Of a DNA stretch of 64,000 bases, positions 27,150-35,542 are shown piece by piece. The translations under genes were made by a program, and so were the position numbers. Below the pieces are notes generated by a model. It had not been told where the DNA came from, did no database searches, and saw only the letters and a program-made list of their open reading frames with translations. Each line of letters opens with the position of its first letter. Positions within the stretch are counted from its first letter, which is position 1. The DNA is from Leucothrix arctica (lineage in GTDB: Bacteria; Pseudomonadota; Gammaproteobacteria; Thiotrichales; Thiotrichaceae): contig NZ_QGKL01000029.1 of the NCBI RefSeq assembly GCF_003172895.1, positions 124,001 to 188,000 on the forward strand, given 5' to 3'.

Positions 27150-28691
27150 TTAGCCAACGTTTGATACCACTTTGCTTACTTCTGACTGCTGCGCAAACCA
27201 GTCAGCCACTTCAGTACGCTCACTTTCTGTCATGTGTAAACCAAGTTTAGTACGTCTCCACAAAACATCTTCAGAAGTTGTTGCCCATTCCACATCTTGT
27301 AGATAAACCAACTCTGTTTCGGTCAATGTTGCGGCAAAAGATTGCCCAAGATCTTCTTTAACCTTCGCACCTTCCAGTAAACGCCATGCCAGCATCCCGT
27401 AAGCTTTGAACAATCGCGTTGCCCACTGCTCACTCAAAAATGGAAAATCACTCTGTAACTTAGCCGTCAGCTGATCCACTTCTGAAACACCAAACTCACC
27501 ACCTGGTAAGCTTGCCTCACTCGTCCAAGCCTTACCCATATTCGGTAAGTAATTGGCTAGCTTCTCCAGCGCGTCTTCCGCTAAATGACGGTAAGTTGTT
27601 ATTTTTCCACCGAAGATATTCAATAATGGCGCTTTACCTTCAACATCCGATACTTTCAACACGTAGTCACGGGTGGCTTCTTTCGCTTCGCTCGCACCAT
27701 CATTAAACAGAGGTCGCACACCCGAGTAAGTCCAAACAACCGACTCACGTGTGATTGATTTTTTGAAGTAAACACTGGCTGCATCACAGATATATTGTGT
27801 TTCTCTTTCCGTGATTTCCACGGGAGTATCCATACTGTCGTGTTCTTGGTCGGTCGTCCCTAGCAAAGTAAAGTCTTGCTCATACGGCACCGCAAAGATG
27901 ATGCGGTCATCAGCATTTTGAAAAATATAGGCACGGTCATGGTCGTAAAGCTTAGGAACAATCACGTGACTACCACGGACTAAACGAACATTCTTTTGAT
28001 CTGCTTTTCGCTCATTAATAGCGCCCAATAACTCATCAACCCAAGGGCCTGCGGCATTGACCAAGGCTTTCGCTTTGATCATTCGCGATGAGTTATCAAT
28101 ATTTGATTTCACCGTGACGTGCCAAATACCGTCTACACGCTCTGCATGGGTACAGCGAGTTTGCGTGTAGATATCAGCGCCATGCCCTTTGGCATCCAAG
28201 GCGTTGAGTGCAACTAGTCGTGCATCGTCGACCCAGCAATCTGAGTATTCGAAGCCCTTTTTGAACATATTAATCAAAGGCTTGCCGCACTCATTAGTGC
28301 GAAGGTCTAACGTTTTAGTCGCGGGTAACAGCTTTCTGCCACCGATGTGGTCATATAGGAATAGGCCACAACGCAGCAGCCAAGCTGGGCGTAACTCTTT
28401 ATGGTGAGGTAATACAAAGCGCATCGGCCAAATAATATGAGGTGCGCTTTTTAATAATATTTCGCGTTCGGTTAACGCTTCACGTACCAAACGAAACTCA
28501 TAATGTTCTAAATACCTTAGGCCACCATGAATTAATTTTGTACTTGATGAGGATGTTGCTTGAGCTAAGTCGTCTTTCTCAAAAAGAGCCACCGATAGAC
28601 CACGACCCGCAGAATCCCTAGCGATACCGCAACCGTTGATGCCGCCGCCAACAACAGCAACATCGTATGTTGTCTCTAATGATTTCCTCAT
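27150..28691 (-). CDS. glpD: Aerobic glycerol-3-phosphate dehydrogenase
   Basis: 513 residues, full-length GlpD. The FAD-binding VVGGGINGCGIARDSAGRG is near the N-terminus, then TSSSSTKLIHGGLRYLE, HVIVPKLYDHDRAY, the LLGTTDQEH segment, and FGGKITTYRHLAE. It oxidises sn-glycerol 3-phosphate to dihydroxyacetone phosphate at the inner-membrane surface and passes electrons to quinone. First gene of the glp operon, 38 bases before glpS, and divergent from glpR with phased TTCG repeats between them. Confidence 0.96.
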   Translation of the reverse strand: MRKSLETTYDVAVVGGGINGCGIARDSAGRGLSVALFEKDDLAQATSSSSTKLIHGGLRYLEHYEFRLVREALTEREILLKSAPHIIWPMRFVLPHHKELRPAWLLRCGLFLYDHIGGRKLLPATKTLDLRTNECGKPLINMFKKGFEYSDCWVDDARLVALNALDAKGHGADIYTQTRCTHAERVDGIWHVTVKSNIDNSSRMIKAKALVNAAGPWVDELLGAINERKADQKNVRLVRGSHVIVPKLYDHDRAYIFQNADDRIIFAVPYEQDFTLLGTTDQEHDSMDTPVEITERETQYICDAASVYFKKSITRESVVWTYSGVRPLFNDGASEAKEATRDYVLKVSDVEGKAPLLNIFGGKITTYRHLAEDALEKLANYLPNMGKAWTSEASLPGGEFGVSEVDQLTAKLQSDFPFLSEQWATRLFKAYGMLAWRLLEGAKVKEDLGQSFAATLTETELVYLQDVEWATTSEDVLWRRTKLGLHMTESERTEVADWFAQQSEVSKVVSNVG

Positions 28692-28721
28692 GTCACTCGA
28701 ACCTTACCGAATAATTTATGC

Positions 28722-28786
28722 TTCGAGTATGTTCGAATATTTTCGTTTTAGCAATTGAATATTCGTTTTTTGTTTATTTTATTTCG
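28722..28786. promoter_or_regulatory. Candidate GlpR operator: phased TTCG repeats
   Basis: TTCG occurs at 28722, 28732, 28742, 28762 and 28783, spacings of 10, 10, 20 and 21 bases, so all lie on one face of the helix. The segment TATGTTCGAATATTTTCG at 28728-28745 resembles GlpR half-sites of other bacteria. The repeats lie between the divergent glpD and glpR genes and would serve both. Confidence 0.7.
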
Positions 28787-28865
28787 TTATGAGATATGTC
28801 AGATAAATTTGAATCAACTTTTAAAGAAATTTCAGATATGCTTGCGTGTCAAAAGGGGAAGATAC

Positions 28866-29633
28866 ATGCAGCTATCACTACGCCAGCAACAGATAATGAA
28901 TGTTGCGCGCCAAGATGGAAGAGTCACTGTAGACGGACTGGTACAGTCATTTGACGTCACACCACAGACCATTCGAAAAGATTTAAACTCACTTTGTGCC
29001 GGCAAATTATTAGTTCGGGCACATGGGGGGGCAATACTCGCATCAGGTACTGAAAACGTACAATATGAACAACGTCAGGCATTATATTCCGAAGAAAAGA
29101 AACAAATCGGTGCACTGTGTGCAGCCCAAATTCCTGACAATAGTTCGCTGTTTATTAATATTGGCACAACAACTGAAGCCGTTGCGAGTGCGCTGTTAGA
29201 GCACCATAACCTGATGGTGGTGACTAACAATCTCAACGTCGCGAACATCTTGCTACAAAACACCAGCTTTGAAATTATCATTGCAGGTGGTGTGTTGCGA
29301 CATCGTGATCGTGGTATTACGGGGGAAGCGACGGTAGACTTTATCAAGCAGTTCAAACTGGACTATGCGGTAATCGGCACATCCGCTTTAGATGAGCAAG
29401 GCGCCCTGCTCGACTTTGACTACCGTGAAGCGCGAGTCACACAAACGATTCTCAGTAATGCGCGTGAACGCTTTTTGGTGTCTGATAAAGGAAAACTAGA
29501 ACGTACTGCGCCCGTAAGAGTTGGGCATGTGTCTCAACTAACAGATGTATTTATGGATGAATGCACCTCGGACGAGCTACAAGTAGTGTGTGAACAGCAC
29601 AATGTAACTATTCACACACCTGATAAGCCTTAA
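28866..29633 (+). CDS. glpR: DeoR-family glycerol regulon repressor
   Basis: About 255 residues from the ATG at 28866, which has an AGGGGAAG ribosome-binding site and starts the typical MQLSLRQQQIMNVARQDGRV; the in-frame ATG at 28755 would add 37 residues overlapping the regulatory region. The HTH with TVDGLVQSFDVTPQTIRKDL is followed by the sugar-phosphate sensing domain (NIGTTTEAVASAL, TNNLNVAN, GITGEATVDFI, DYREARVTQTI). It probably represses the glp operon and is released by glycerol 3-phosphate. The 3' end overlaps the next convergent gene by four bases. Confidence 0.92.
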   Translation: MQLSLRQQQIMNVARQDGRVTVDGLVQSFDVTPQTIRKDLNSLCAGKLLVRAHGGAILASGTENVQYEQRQALYSEEKKQIGALCAAQIPDNSSLFINIGTTTEAVASALLEHHNLMVVTNNLNVANILLQNTSFEIIIAGGVLRHRDRGITGEATVDFIKQFKLDYAVIGTSALDEQGALLDFDYREARVTQTILSNARERFLVSDKGKLERTAPVRVGHVSQLTDVFMDECTSDELQVVCEQHNVTIHTPDKP

Positions 29634-30136
29634 AGATCGGCTACTTTACCAATATGCTTCAGTGCTGCTTTGTACCACTCTTCGATTGAAGGGTGGTCAG
29701 CCAAACCAAGCTCAGCAAACTCATCAGCTTTACTATCAACCGTCACACCCAACAACTTAAGCGCTTCGTTAACTGCACTTGGCGCGTCAGCTAGCGTTTG
29801 TTTAGGCTCAAAAATAACTTCGCCAAACTCCCAAACCATTGCTGAGTCATGACCTGTTTCACTGTCCGACTGGATATAAGCAACCTTACCCACCTGCGAC
29901 AACATATTTGCCACCCACATCGCAGACGTAGTCAGCTCTGAAAACTCTGCATGCGGTGTATCCGCTTCACCCGTCACCTCTGCCAATCGTTCACGCAACT
30001 GTGGCGTCATTGGTACTAAACCAAAGCCCTGCGACAAGCCAATCGACTTCGCTGGCGGTGGTGTTCCTTCGTTAAACCCGTGTTCAAACTCTCGAACTAC
30101 GTCTTCTATAGCAATAAATCCATGTAGTGAATGCAT
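29630..30136 (-). CDS. Uncharacterised soluble protein downstream of the ABC operon
   Basis: 168 residues from the ATG at 30136 (an in-frame ATG at 30160 is possible). No known domain recognised. It is acidic and largely helical, with no signal peptide. Notable segments are GFGLVPMTPQLRERL and SAMWVANMLSQVGKVAY, and the ending SIEEWYKAALKHIGKVADL. It lies about 80 bases past the ABC ATPase stop in the same direction, so it could be the last gene of that operon. Confidence 0.65.
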   Translation of the reverse strand: MHSLHGFIAIEDVVREFEHGFNEGTPPPAKSIGLSQGFGLVPMTPQLRERLAEVTGEADTPHAEFSELTTSAMWVANMLSQVGKVAYIQSDSETGHDSAMVWEFGEVIFEPKQTLADAPSAVNEALKLLGVTVDSKADEFAELGLADHPSIEEWYKAALKHIGKVADL

Positions 30137-30212
30137 GTTACATCTGTACCATTTCAGCAACGTCTAGTTGCCGTTTAGTTTTAGGAATGGGTAAGTCTTT
30201 GCTAACGCTATA

Positions 30213-31010
30213 TTAGCTCAACAACAAGCTGTCATCTGACAACTCTTGACCCTGTTGATTTTGCTTAAACAGGTCTAATAAGTCACGCACGGTCAGGCCT
30301 TTACGCTCATCACCCGACACATCAAATACGATCTTCCCTTCATGCAACATAATCGTACGCGTACCGACTTCCAACGCCTGTTGCATACTGTGCGTGACCA
30401 TTAGTGTGGTTAGCTTATTTTCTTGAATAATTTGATTGGTTAGGTCAAGTACAAACGCGGCTGTCTTAGGGTCAAGTGCCGCCGTATGCTCATCTAACAA
30501 TAGAATTTTTGCAGGCTGTAACGACGACATAAGCAAGCTAATTGCCTGACGTTGACCACCTGAAAGCAGTCCCATTTTATCGCCTAAACGATTCTCTAAA
30601 CCCAAGCCTAAACGCGCTAACTGCTTCTTAAACACCTCACGGTTTTTATCGTTTAAAGCACTCACAAAACGAAACTTCTGACCACGATGCCACGCGAGTG
30701 CCATGTTTTCTTCGATGCTTAAGTTCTCACAGCTTCCAATTAACGGGTCTTGAAACACGCGTGAAATCAAGCCTGCTCGCTTTGAAACGCTCCACTTTGT
30801 GACGTCTTGATCACCAATCAACACCTTACCTTTACTCGCACTAATATCGCCACTTAAGGTGTTAAGGGTCGTTGATTTACCCGAGCCATTACTACCAATA
30901 ACCGTGACGAACTCACCTTCATTAATTGTTAAATCAATACCTTTAACCGCACGTGTTTCTAACGGTGTGCCCGCGTTAAAAGTAACGTGGATATTTTCTA
31001 GGTAAATCAT
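30213..31010 (-). CDS. TrpXYZ-type ABC transporter ATP-binding protein
   Basis: 265 residues. Walker A IGSNGSGKST, Q-loop VFQDPLIG, signature LLSGGQRQAISLLM, Walker B ILLLDEHTAALDPK, and H-loop MVTHSMQQAL. The phrase EHTAALDPKTA and the overall sequence match the COG1101 ATPases that accompany COG2984 binding proteins and COG4120 permeases. It overlaps the permease gene by four bases (ATGA). Reported substrates for the family include tryptophan or tyrosine; the ligand here is not determined. Confidence 0.88.
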   Translation of the reverse strand: MIYLENIHVTFNAGTPLETRAVKGIDLTINEGEFVTVIGSNGSGKSTTLNTLSGDISASKGKVLIGDQDVTKWSVSKRAGLISRVFQDPLIGSCENLSIEENMALAWHRGQKFRFVSALNDKNREVFKKQLARLGLGLENRLGDKMGLLSGGQRQAISLLMSSLQPAKILLLDEHTAALDPKTAAFVLDLTNQIIQENKLTTLMVTHSMQQALEVGTRTIMLHEGKIVFDVSGDERKGLTVRDLLDLFKQNQQGQELSDDSLLLS

Positions 31011-31897
31011 GCCTTAATCCTCGCCATGATATTAGACTTGAGCCTTGGCGCAACGATCGCAAAGGCAACCAGTACCGCAGTAACAAGGTTAAGATCTTGT
31101 GCTTTCAAACCGATAAAGTCAGCATTCAACGCAAGCGCAATCGCGAAACGATAGAGGATAGAACCAACGATACACGCCAGTAACGCCAACATAATAGTCT
31201 TGGTACTCATGACCGCTTCACCACCGATTACCGAGGCTAAACCAATCACGATAACACCCACACCCATAGTGATATCTGCACTACCTGCTGACTGTGCAAA
31301 CAAGCTTCCCGCCACTGCGACAAGGCCGTTTGACACTGCCATACCAATGATAATCATACGGTCAGTATTGATACCTTGAGACGCAGCCATTCGAGCATTT
31401 GCACCCGTCGCACGCATCGCTAAACCCGGTTGAGAGTTTAAAAACCAAAGTAGTATAAAGAACACAACTAACACAATCACCCCAAAGACAATGGGCGTAG
31501 ACGTGTAATAAGGAATAGACCAGTCATCCGTCGGTGATAACACCGTATTTTCACCGAGTAGTGCCACGTTGGGCTTACCCATAATGCGGAGATTGATCGA
31601 ATATAACGCTATCATCGTCAATATCGACGCCAATAGATTAAGAATTTTTAGTTTTACATTCATCAATGCCGTGACGATTCCCGCCAACATGCCCCCTCCA
31701 AACGCAGCTAGCGTTGCTAACCAAGGGTTCATGCCTGACACGATCAATACCGCGCTAATGGCAGCTCCCATTGGGAAGCTACCATCGACGGTTAGGTCAG
31801 GAAAATTCAGAATTCTAAAGGAGAAAAATACTCCAAAAGCGACTAATGCAAAAATCAAACCGCTCTCTAAGGCCCCAAAAGCCGCAATCGAACTCAT
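31007..31897 (-). CDS. TrpXYZ-type ABC transporter permease
   Basis: 296 residues with about eight to nine membrane segments, related to the branched-chain amino acid LivH family (COG4120). Conserved points include FPDLTVDGSFPMGAA near the N-terminus, MRATGANARMAASQGIN in the cytoplasmic ATPase-coupling loop, and VIGLASVIGGEAVM. It is placed between the binding-protein gene and the ATPase gene, as usual for the family. Confidence 0.88.
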   Translation of the reverse strand: MSSIAAFGALESGLIFALVAFGVFFSFRILNFPDLTVDGSFPMGAAISAVLIVSGMNPWLATLAAFGGGMLAGIVTALMNVKLKILNLLASILTMIALYSINLRIMGKPNVALLGENTVLSPTDDWSIPYYTSTPIVFGVIVLVVFFILLWFLNSQPGLAMRATGANARMAASQGINTDRMIIIGMAVSNGLVAVAGSLFAQSAGSADITMGVGVIVIGLASVIGGEAVMSTKTIMLALLACIVGSILYRFAIALALNADFIGLKAQDLNLVTAVLVAFAIVAPRLKSNIMARIKA

Positions 31898-31938
31898 CCA
31901 GTATCCTTACCATTGTTGGTTTTATAAATTAATAGTGA

Positions 31939-33132
31939 TTACTTTTTTATAGCTGCAGCTGCTTCTCTTGCCGCTTCTACTGCTGTATCTGCGACTTCTT
32001 TAGCAACTACCTCTGCTTTAGCTGCTGCTTCTTTAGCAACCTCTACTGCTTTGTCAGCCGCTTCTTTTGCCATCGCCATTTCTTTATCAGACTCAACCTT
32101 AGCGGCGGCGTCTGCTTCAGCTTTTGCCGCTGCTTCCATTTCTGCTTTTAGTGACTCTTCACTGATCACCACTTTAGCCGACTCAACAAACTCTTTAGAC
32201 AGTCGTACGCCCATTTTCAACGCTGACTCTGGGTTAACAAATAACTCAGTCTTAGACACGCCTTGAGGAATGATGTCGATTGTCTTTTGGCCTTTCAAAA
32301 TAGAGACAACGATCTTTCCAGTTTGGCGACCAAGGTCATAGTAGTTGAAGCCCAATGCAGCCGCTGCACCACGTTTTACTGAGTCAGTATCTGCTGCAAT
32401 CACCGGAATCTTAGCTGCGTATGCAACCTTGATAACTGACTCAAAAGCAGACACAACTGTGTTATCTGTTGGAATGTAAATCGCGTCAACCTTACCCACT
32501 AACGAGCGAGCTGCTGCCAATACGTCAGATGACTTTGGAGAACTACCTTCAACAACCGTCATACCTAGCTCTGGCGCATACTGCTTAACAAGCTCAATAA
32601 GTACCACTGAGTTAGTTTCACCAGGGTTATAGATAACACCCAAACGTTTAGCCGTAGGAACGATCTGTTTTACTAGCTCCATCTGAGCTTTTACAGGAGA
32701 CAAGTCAGAAACACCCGTCGCGTTCTTATTCCCTTCTGTGACAGACTTAACCAGCTTCGCACCAATTGGATCAGTTACTGCCGAATACACCAATGGAATA
32801 CCACGTGCAGAAGCAGCTAATGCCTGAGCCGACGGAGTCGCTATTCCAACAACAACATCTGGATTTTCACCGGCAAATTTCTTAGCAATTTGTGATGCAG
32901 TTGCAGGCGCGCCCTGCGCACTTTCATAAGACCACTTCAGGTTTGTACCTTCAACGTAACCTTGTGCTTCTAGCTCGTCTTTAACACCTTGGCGAGCTGC
33001 GTCTAACGCTGGATGCTCAACAATTTGAGTGATTGCAACATGCTTGTCAGCGGCGAATGATGCCGAAGTCATACCCAGTAATAGTGTACCTGCTGCCAAC
33101 GTAAAGGCTTTTGATAATTTGTTCTTAATCAT
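31939..33132 (-). CDS. TrpX-type ABC substrate-binding protein with alanine-rich repeat tail
   Basis: 397 residues. A signal peptide (to ASFAADK) is followed by a COG2984 binding-protein domain at about 30-325, with ITQIVEHPALDAARQGVKDE, GIATPSAQALAA, LGVIYNPGETNS and the YIPTDNTVVSA segment. The last 70 residues are an unusual Ala/Lys/Glu tail. It includes three clear 11-residue repeats (355-365, 366-376, 377-387) starting AKEAADKAVEV, AKEAAAKAEVV and AKEVADTAVEA, then a partial fourth. Such tails form long amphipathic helices like those of LEA or stalk proteins and are not part of the normal fold. First gene of the transporter operon. Confidence 0.88.
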   Translation of the reverse strand: MIKNKLSKAFTLAAGTLLLGMTSASFAADKHVAITQIVEHPALDAARQGVKDELEAQGYVEGTNLKWSYESAQGAPATASQIAKKFAGENPDVVVGIATPSAQALAASARGIPLVYSAVTDPIGAKLVKSVTEGNKNATGVSDLSPVKAQMELVKQIVPTAKRLGVIYNPGETNSVVLIELVKQYAPELGMTVVEGSSPKSSDVLAAARSLVGKVDAIYIPTDNTVVSAFESVIKVAYAAKIPVIAADTDSVKRGAAAALGFNYYDLGRQTGKIVVSILKGQKTIDIIPQGVSKTELFVNPESALKMGVRLSKEFVESAKVVISEESLKAEMEAAAKAEADAAAKVESDKEMAMAKEAADKAVEVAKEAAAKAEVVAKEVADTAVEAAREAAAAIKK

Positions 33133-33414
33133 GTGGCGCTCCTCTTGTTTTTTTAGTCGTGATACCTCGCAACGTGGGGAGTAGGAAGTTGCTAACTAAT
33201 ACACCACGTTATAGATAACTTGAATCTACGCTAGTAAAAAAGATACGTCAATTATGAGTAAGCACGATAAAAAGGAACAATTCCTAACAATAAAATCATC
33301 TCTACTCCAATTGAATCAGTGAGCTTATTTACTCACTTTCTGCGCTTAACTAGATAAGCGGTCATAAGAAACCTCTATCAAACACTATCAATCAAAACAT
33401 CGAGGGAGTTCGAT
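33133..33414. other. Divergent intergenic region
   Basis: About 280 AT-rich bases between the ABC operon (leftward) and a small secreted protein gene (rightward). No riboswitch or strong hairpin was recognised. A GAGGGAG ribosome-binding site precedes 33415. Confidence 0.4.
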
Positions 33415-33846
33415 ATGAGTACTTTAAAAGTTGCGGAAATTTTATCTTTAATTGGCATGATGCTATTGCCAGCAGTGACCATGGCAGGTAGTTGCAAAAA
33501 TATAGACATTACCATTCAGGATCATACGGGTGGTGAGTTCAAAATTAAGAAAATATGGCACTATGACTATGCGTCACAGGAGTGGCGTACCAACATCGCC
33601 GCGAATAGAAACCTGCAAAACAACTACAGCACCACTTACCGAAAAGACCTTCAAAAGGTAAAAGGTGAAATGACGAGAGTCGCCGTTTTATACCACCAAT
33701 ATGACATTCAGGTGGAACGGTGGGCACAAAGCGCAAGCTTTGCCTGCCACAAAGGAGATAGTGTCGTCGTTAATGCAGATGAGCCCGGTACGATGGCTAT
33801 TTTTGAACGGCCACCTATGGAAGGCAGGCCAATTGCTAGCTACTAA
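33415..33846 (+). CDS. Small exported protein of unknown function
   Basis: 143 residues with a signal peptide cleaved after TMAGS. The mature part has two cysteines (GSCKNID and FACHKG), possibly a disulfide, and a beta-rich pattern (NIDITIQDHTGGEFKIKKIW). No family was recognised. A strong GAGGGAG ribosome-binding site supports translation. It stands alone, divergent from the ABC transporter. Confidence 0.7.
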   Translation: MSTLKVAEILSLIGMMLLPAVTMAGSCKNIDITIQDHTGGEFKIKKIWHYDYASQEWRTNIAANRNLQNNYSTTYRKDLQKVKGEMTRVAVLYHQYDIQVERWAQSASFACHKGDSVVVNADEPGTMAIFERPPMEGRPIASY

Positions 33847-33938
33847 TTCACTGTCACCTAATCATCAGGCCAAACGCTACGGGTACTTTATAAGATAACC
33901 CGTAGCGGTTAATGGTAAGAACTAGCACCCATCAGGCA

Positions 33939-34265
33939 TTAAGTTTTTATTAGCCCCACCACCTCATCCAAAGCACCTAGCAAGTTATTGATGCTCCGAA
34001 CAGCGAGTAATAAGTTACTTTCCTTTTCAATAAACTTATCAAGCTTAGCGGTTACTTCCTTAAGCTCATTCCCGCACTTTTTGTTTATCTCTGCAAGTTT
34101 GACTGCCTCAATATCGATAATTCTCTTGGTGATGCGATGTAAGTTGTTCGCATACTTTTCCTGATCATCTAAAGACCAACCTTTAAGCTCATAAGCAGCA
34201 ACCTCATACAATTTGTTACGAGCGTTACGCAATGAATCTAATGACTCTTGTACAAGTATAGACAT
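33939..34265 (-). CDS. Small helical (coiled-coil) protein
   Basis: 108 residues, no signal peptide, nearly all alpha-helical with heptad-like patterns (SLDSLRNARNKLYEVA, LKEVTAKLDKFIEK). No known family. It starts 32 bases after the lipoprotein gene stop in the same direction, so both are probably one transcript. A role as cytosolic partner of the lipoprotein is only a guess. Confidence 0.65.
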   Translation of the reverse strand: MSILVQESLDSLRNARNKLYEVAAYELKGWSLDDQEKYANNLHRITKRIIDIEAVKLAEINKKCGNELKEVTAKLDKFIEKESNLLLAVRSINNLLGALDEVVGLIKT

Positions 34266-34297
34266 CTGTTTCTCCCCATTCAGACTTAATGATTTAT

Positions 34298-35215
34298 CTA
34301 TTGAATAATGCTTCTAGATTGATCTCTGGATTCGTCCAAAGCATCAAGTGTTTCTAAAAAGTCATTAACATCCACTAACATCATATCAACCGCACCAATA
34401 TCTCTTTTGCCGCGCAAAATATCTTCCCAAGCTTGACGCAGTGCTTCATGCGCTTCTTTAACACTTGCAAAAATTGGCGCTGACTGTTGTAACTCAAACC
34501 ACTGACGACGACTCTCTACCCAAGTCGATTCATCGAAGTGCTGACCTTTAGTGTCTATATAAGGAGCAACCACATTTTCATACAAGTACATACGACTCCT
34601 GGTATCCAGTCGATCCTGCAAAATACCTAAAATCTTTGCTAGCTGCTTTTCCTGAAGTAATAACTGTTTGGCGATAATTGGCGCATCTCGCTTTAACGCT
34701 GCTTTAATATTGGCAGCATAATAAGAACCAATCATCATGCTTCCGATTTTACTGATATAACCTTCTTCACTTTCAGTGAGTACCGCTTTTTCTCCAGAAG
34801 AACGCGCATGAATACGGCTACTAATCCTTCCGACGTTAACCCCAACATCATTTTTAAGCTCAGAGTCAGCAAGCCCTTGAAGGTTTAAAAAATAGCTATT
34901 CATCAAGACAGTGTGACCACGAAAAGTATTAATTTCACCGATCAGATCTTGCAGAGTTTCGTTCTTCTCCTCGAGCATCTTTCTTGGATTCGTTCCATTT
35001 CTAGTACGCACCAAGATCTTCGAATCAACATTGATTACCTGCTTAATTGTTTCATCAAGCAACTCATTCACTGTCTCGGTATAAGCAACACTAGACGCAG
35101 ATAAATTTTGGCTTTTAGTAACGGTGTTACTTGAGCAAGCTGTTAGAGAAATAATTACCACCCCCGTGGAAAGTAGACTCAATCTACTCCTTAGCACATA
35201 CCCTAATAATCGCAT
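34298..35215 (-). CDS. Uncharacterised lipoprotein, helical
   Basis: 305 residues. An N-terminal lipoprotein signal with LTAC lipobox (Cys near residue 27) suggests membrane anchoring; the residue after Cys is Ser, favouring the outer membrane by the E. coli rule. The mature part is almost wholly helical with charged segments (VNELLDETIKQVINVD, LLLQEKQLAKILGIL). No family was recognised. First gene of a two-gene unit with the coiled-coil protein. Confidence 0.68.
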   Translation of the reverse strand: MRLLGYVLRSRLSLLSTGVVIISLTACSSNTVTKSQNLSASSVAYTETVNELLDETIKQVINVDSKILVRTRNGTNPRKMLEEKNETLQDLIGEINTFRGHTVLMNSYFLNLQGLADSELKNDVGVNVGRISSRIHARSSGEKAVLTESEEGYISKIGSMMIGSYYAANIKAALKRDAPIIAKQLLLQEKQLAKILGILQDRLDTRSRMYLYENVVAPYIDTKGQHFDESTWVESRRQWFELQQSAPIFASVKEAHEALRQAWEDILRGKRDIGAVDMMLVDVNDFLETLDALDESRDQSRSIIQ

Positions 35216-35542
35216 TACCTACCCCTTTTTAACCAAAAGCCCCATTTCAAGATCAAACAATAACCAATTTATGTTTAAATTTAAAGCACTAAATACTATT
35301 TACGGTGCTTATATATGTAAAAACTTTCTGTAAGCGGGTGTGATTTCTACTACAGTAATTACATCACTATTACATGGAAGTATATAAATCGGGTCGTACC
35401 GCACTAGACCATGCAACGTTGAAAAAGCACTACGACATTATGGTGATTTGCGATGAATTAAAAACAGATACTGTTTTAAGTCGTAACGGCTAGTGAGAGC
35501 GGGCATTAACAATAACGCCCGCACTTATTATAAAGCTCAGTA
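35216..35542 (+). other. Intergenic region with a 39-codon ankyrin-like remnant
   Basis: About 330 bases without a full gene. A short frame at 35374-35493 encodes SGRTALDHATLKKHYDIMV, similar to the end of an ankyrin repeat (G-TAL-A, then a helix with DI). It has no convincing ribosome-binding site. It may be the leftover 3' end of a decayed ankyrin-repeat gene, or chance. Confidence 0.3.
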
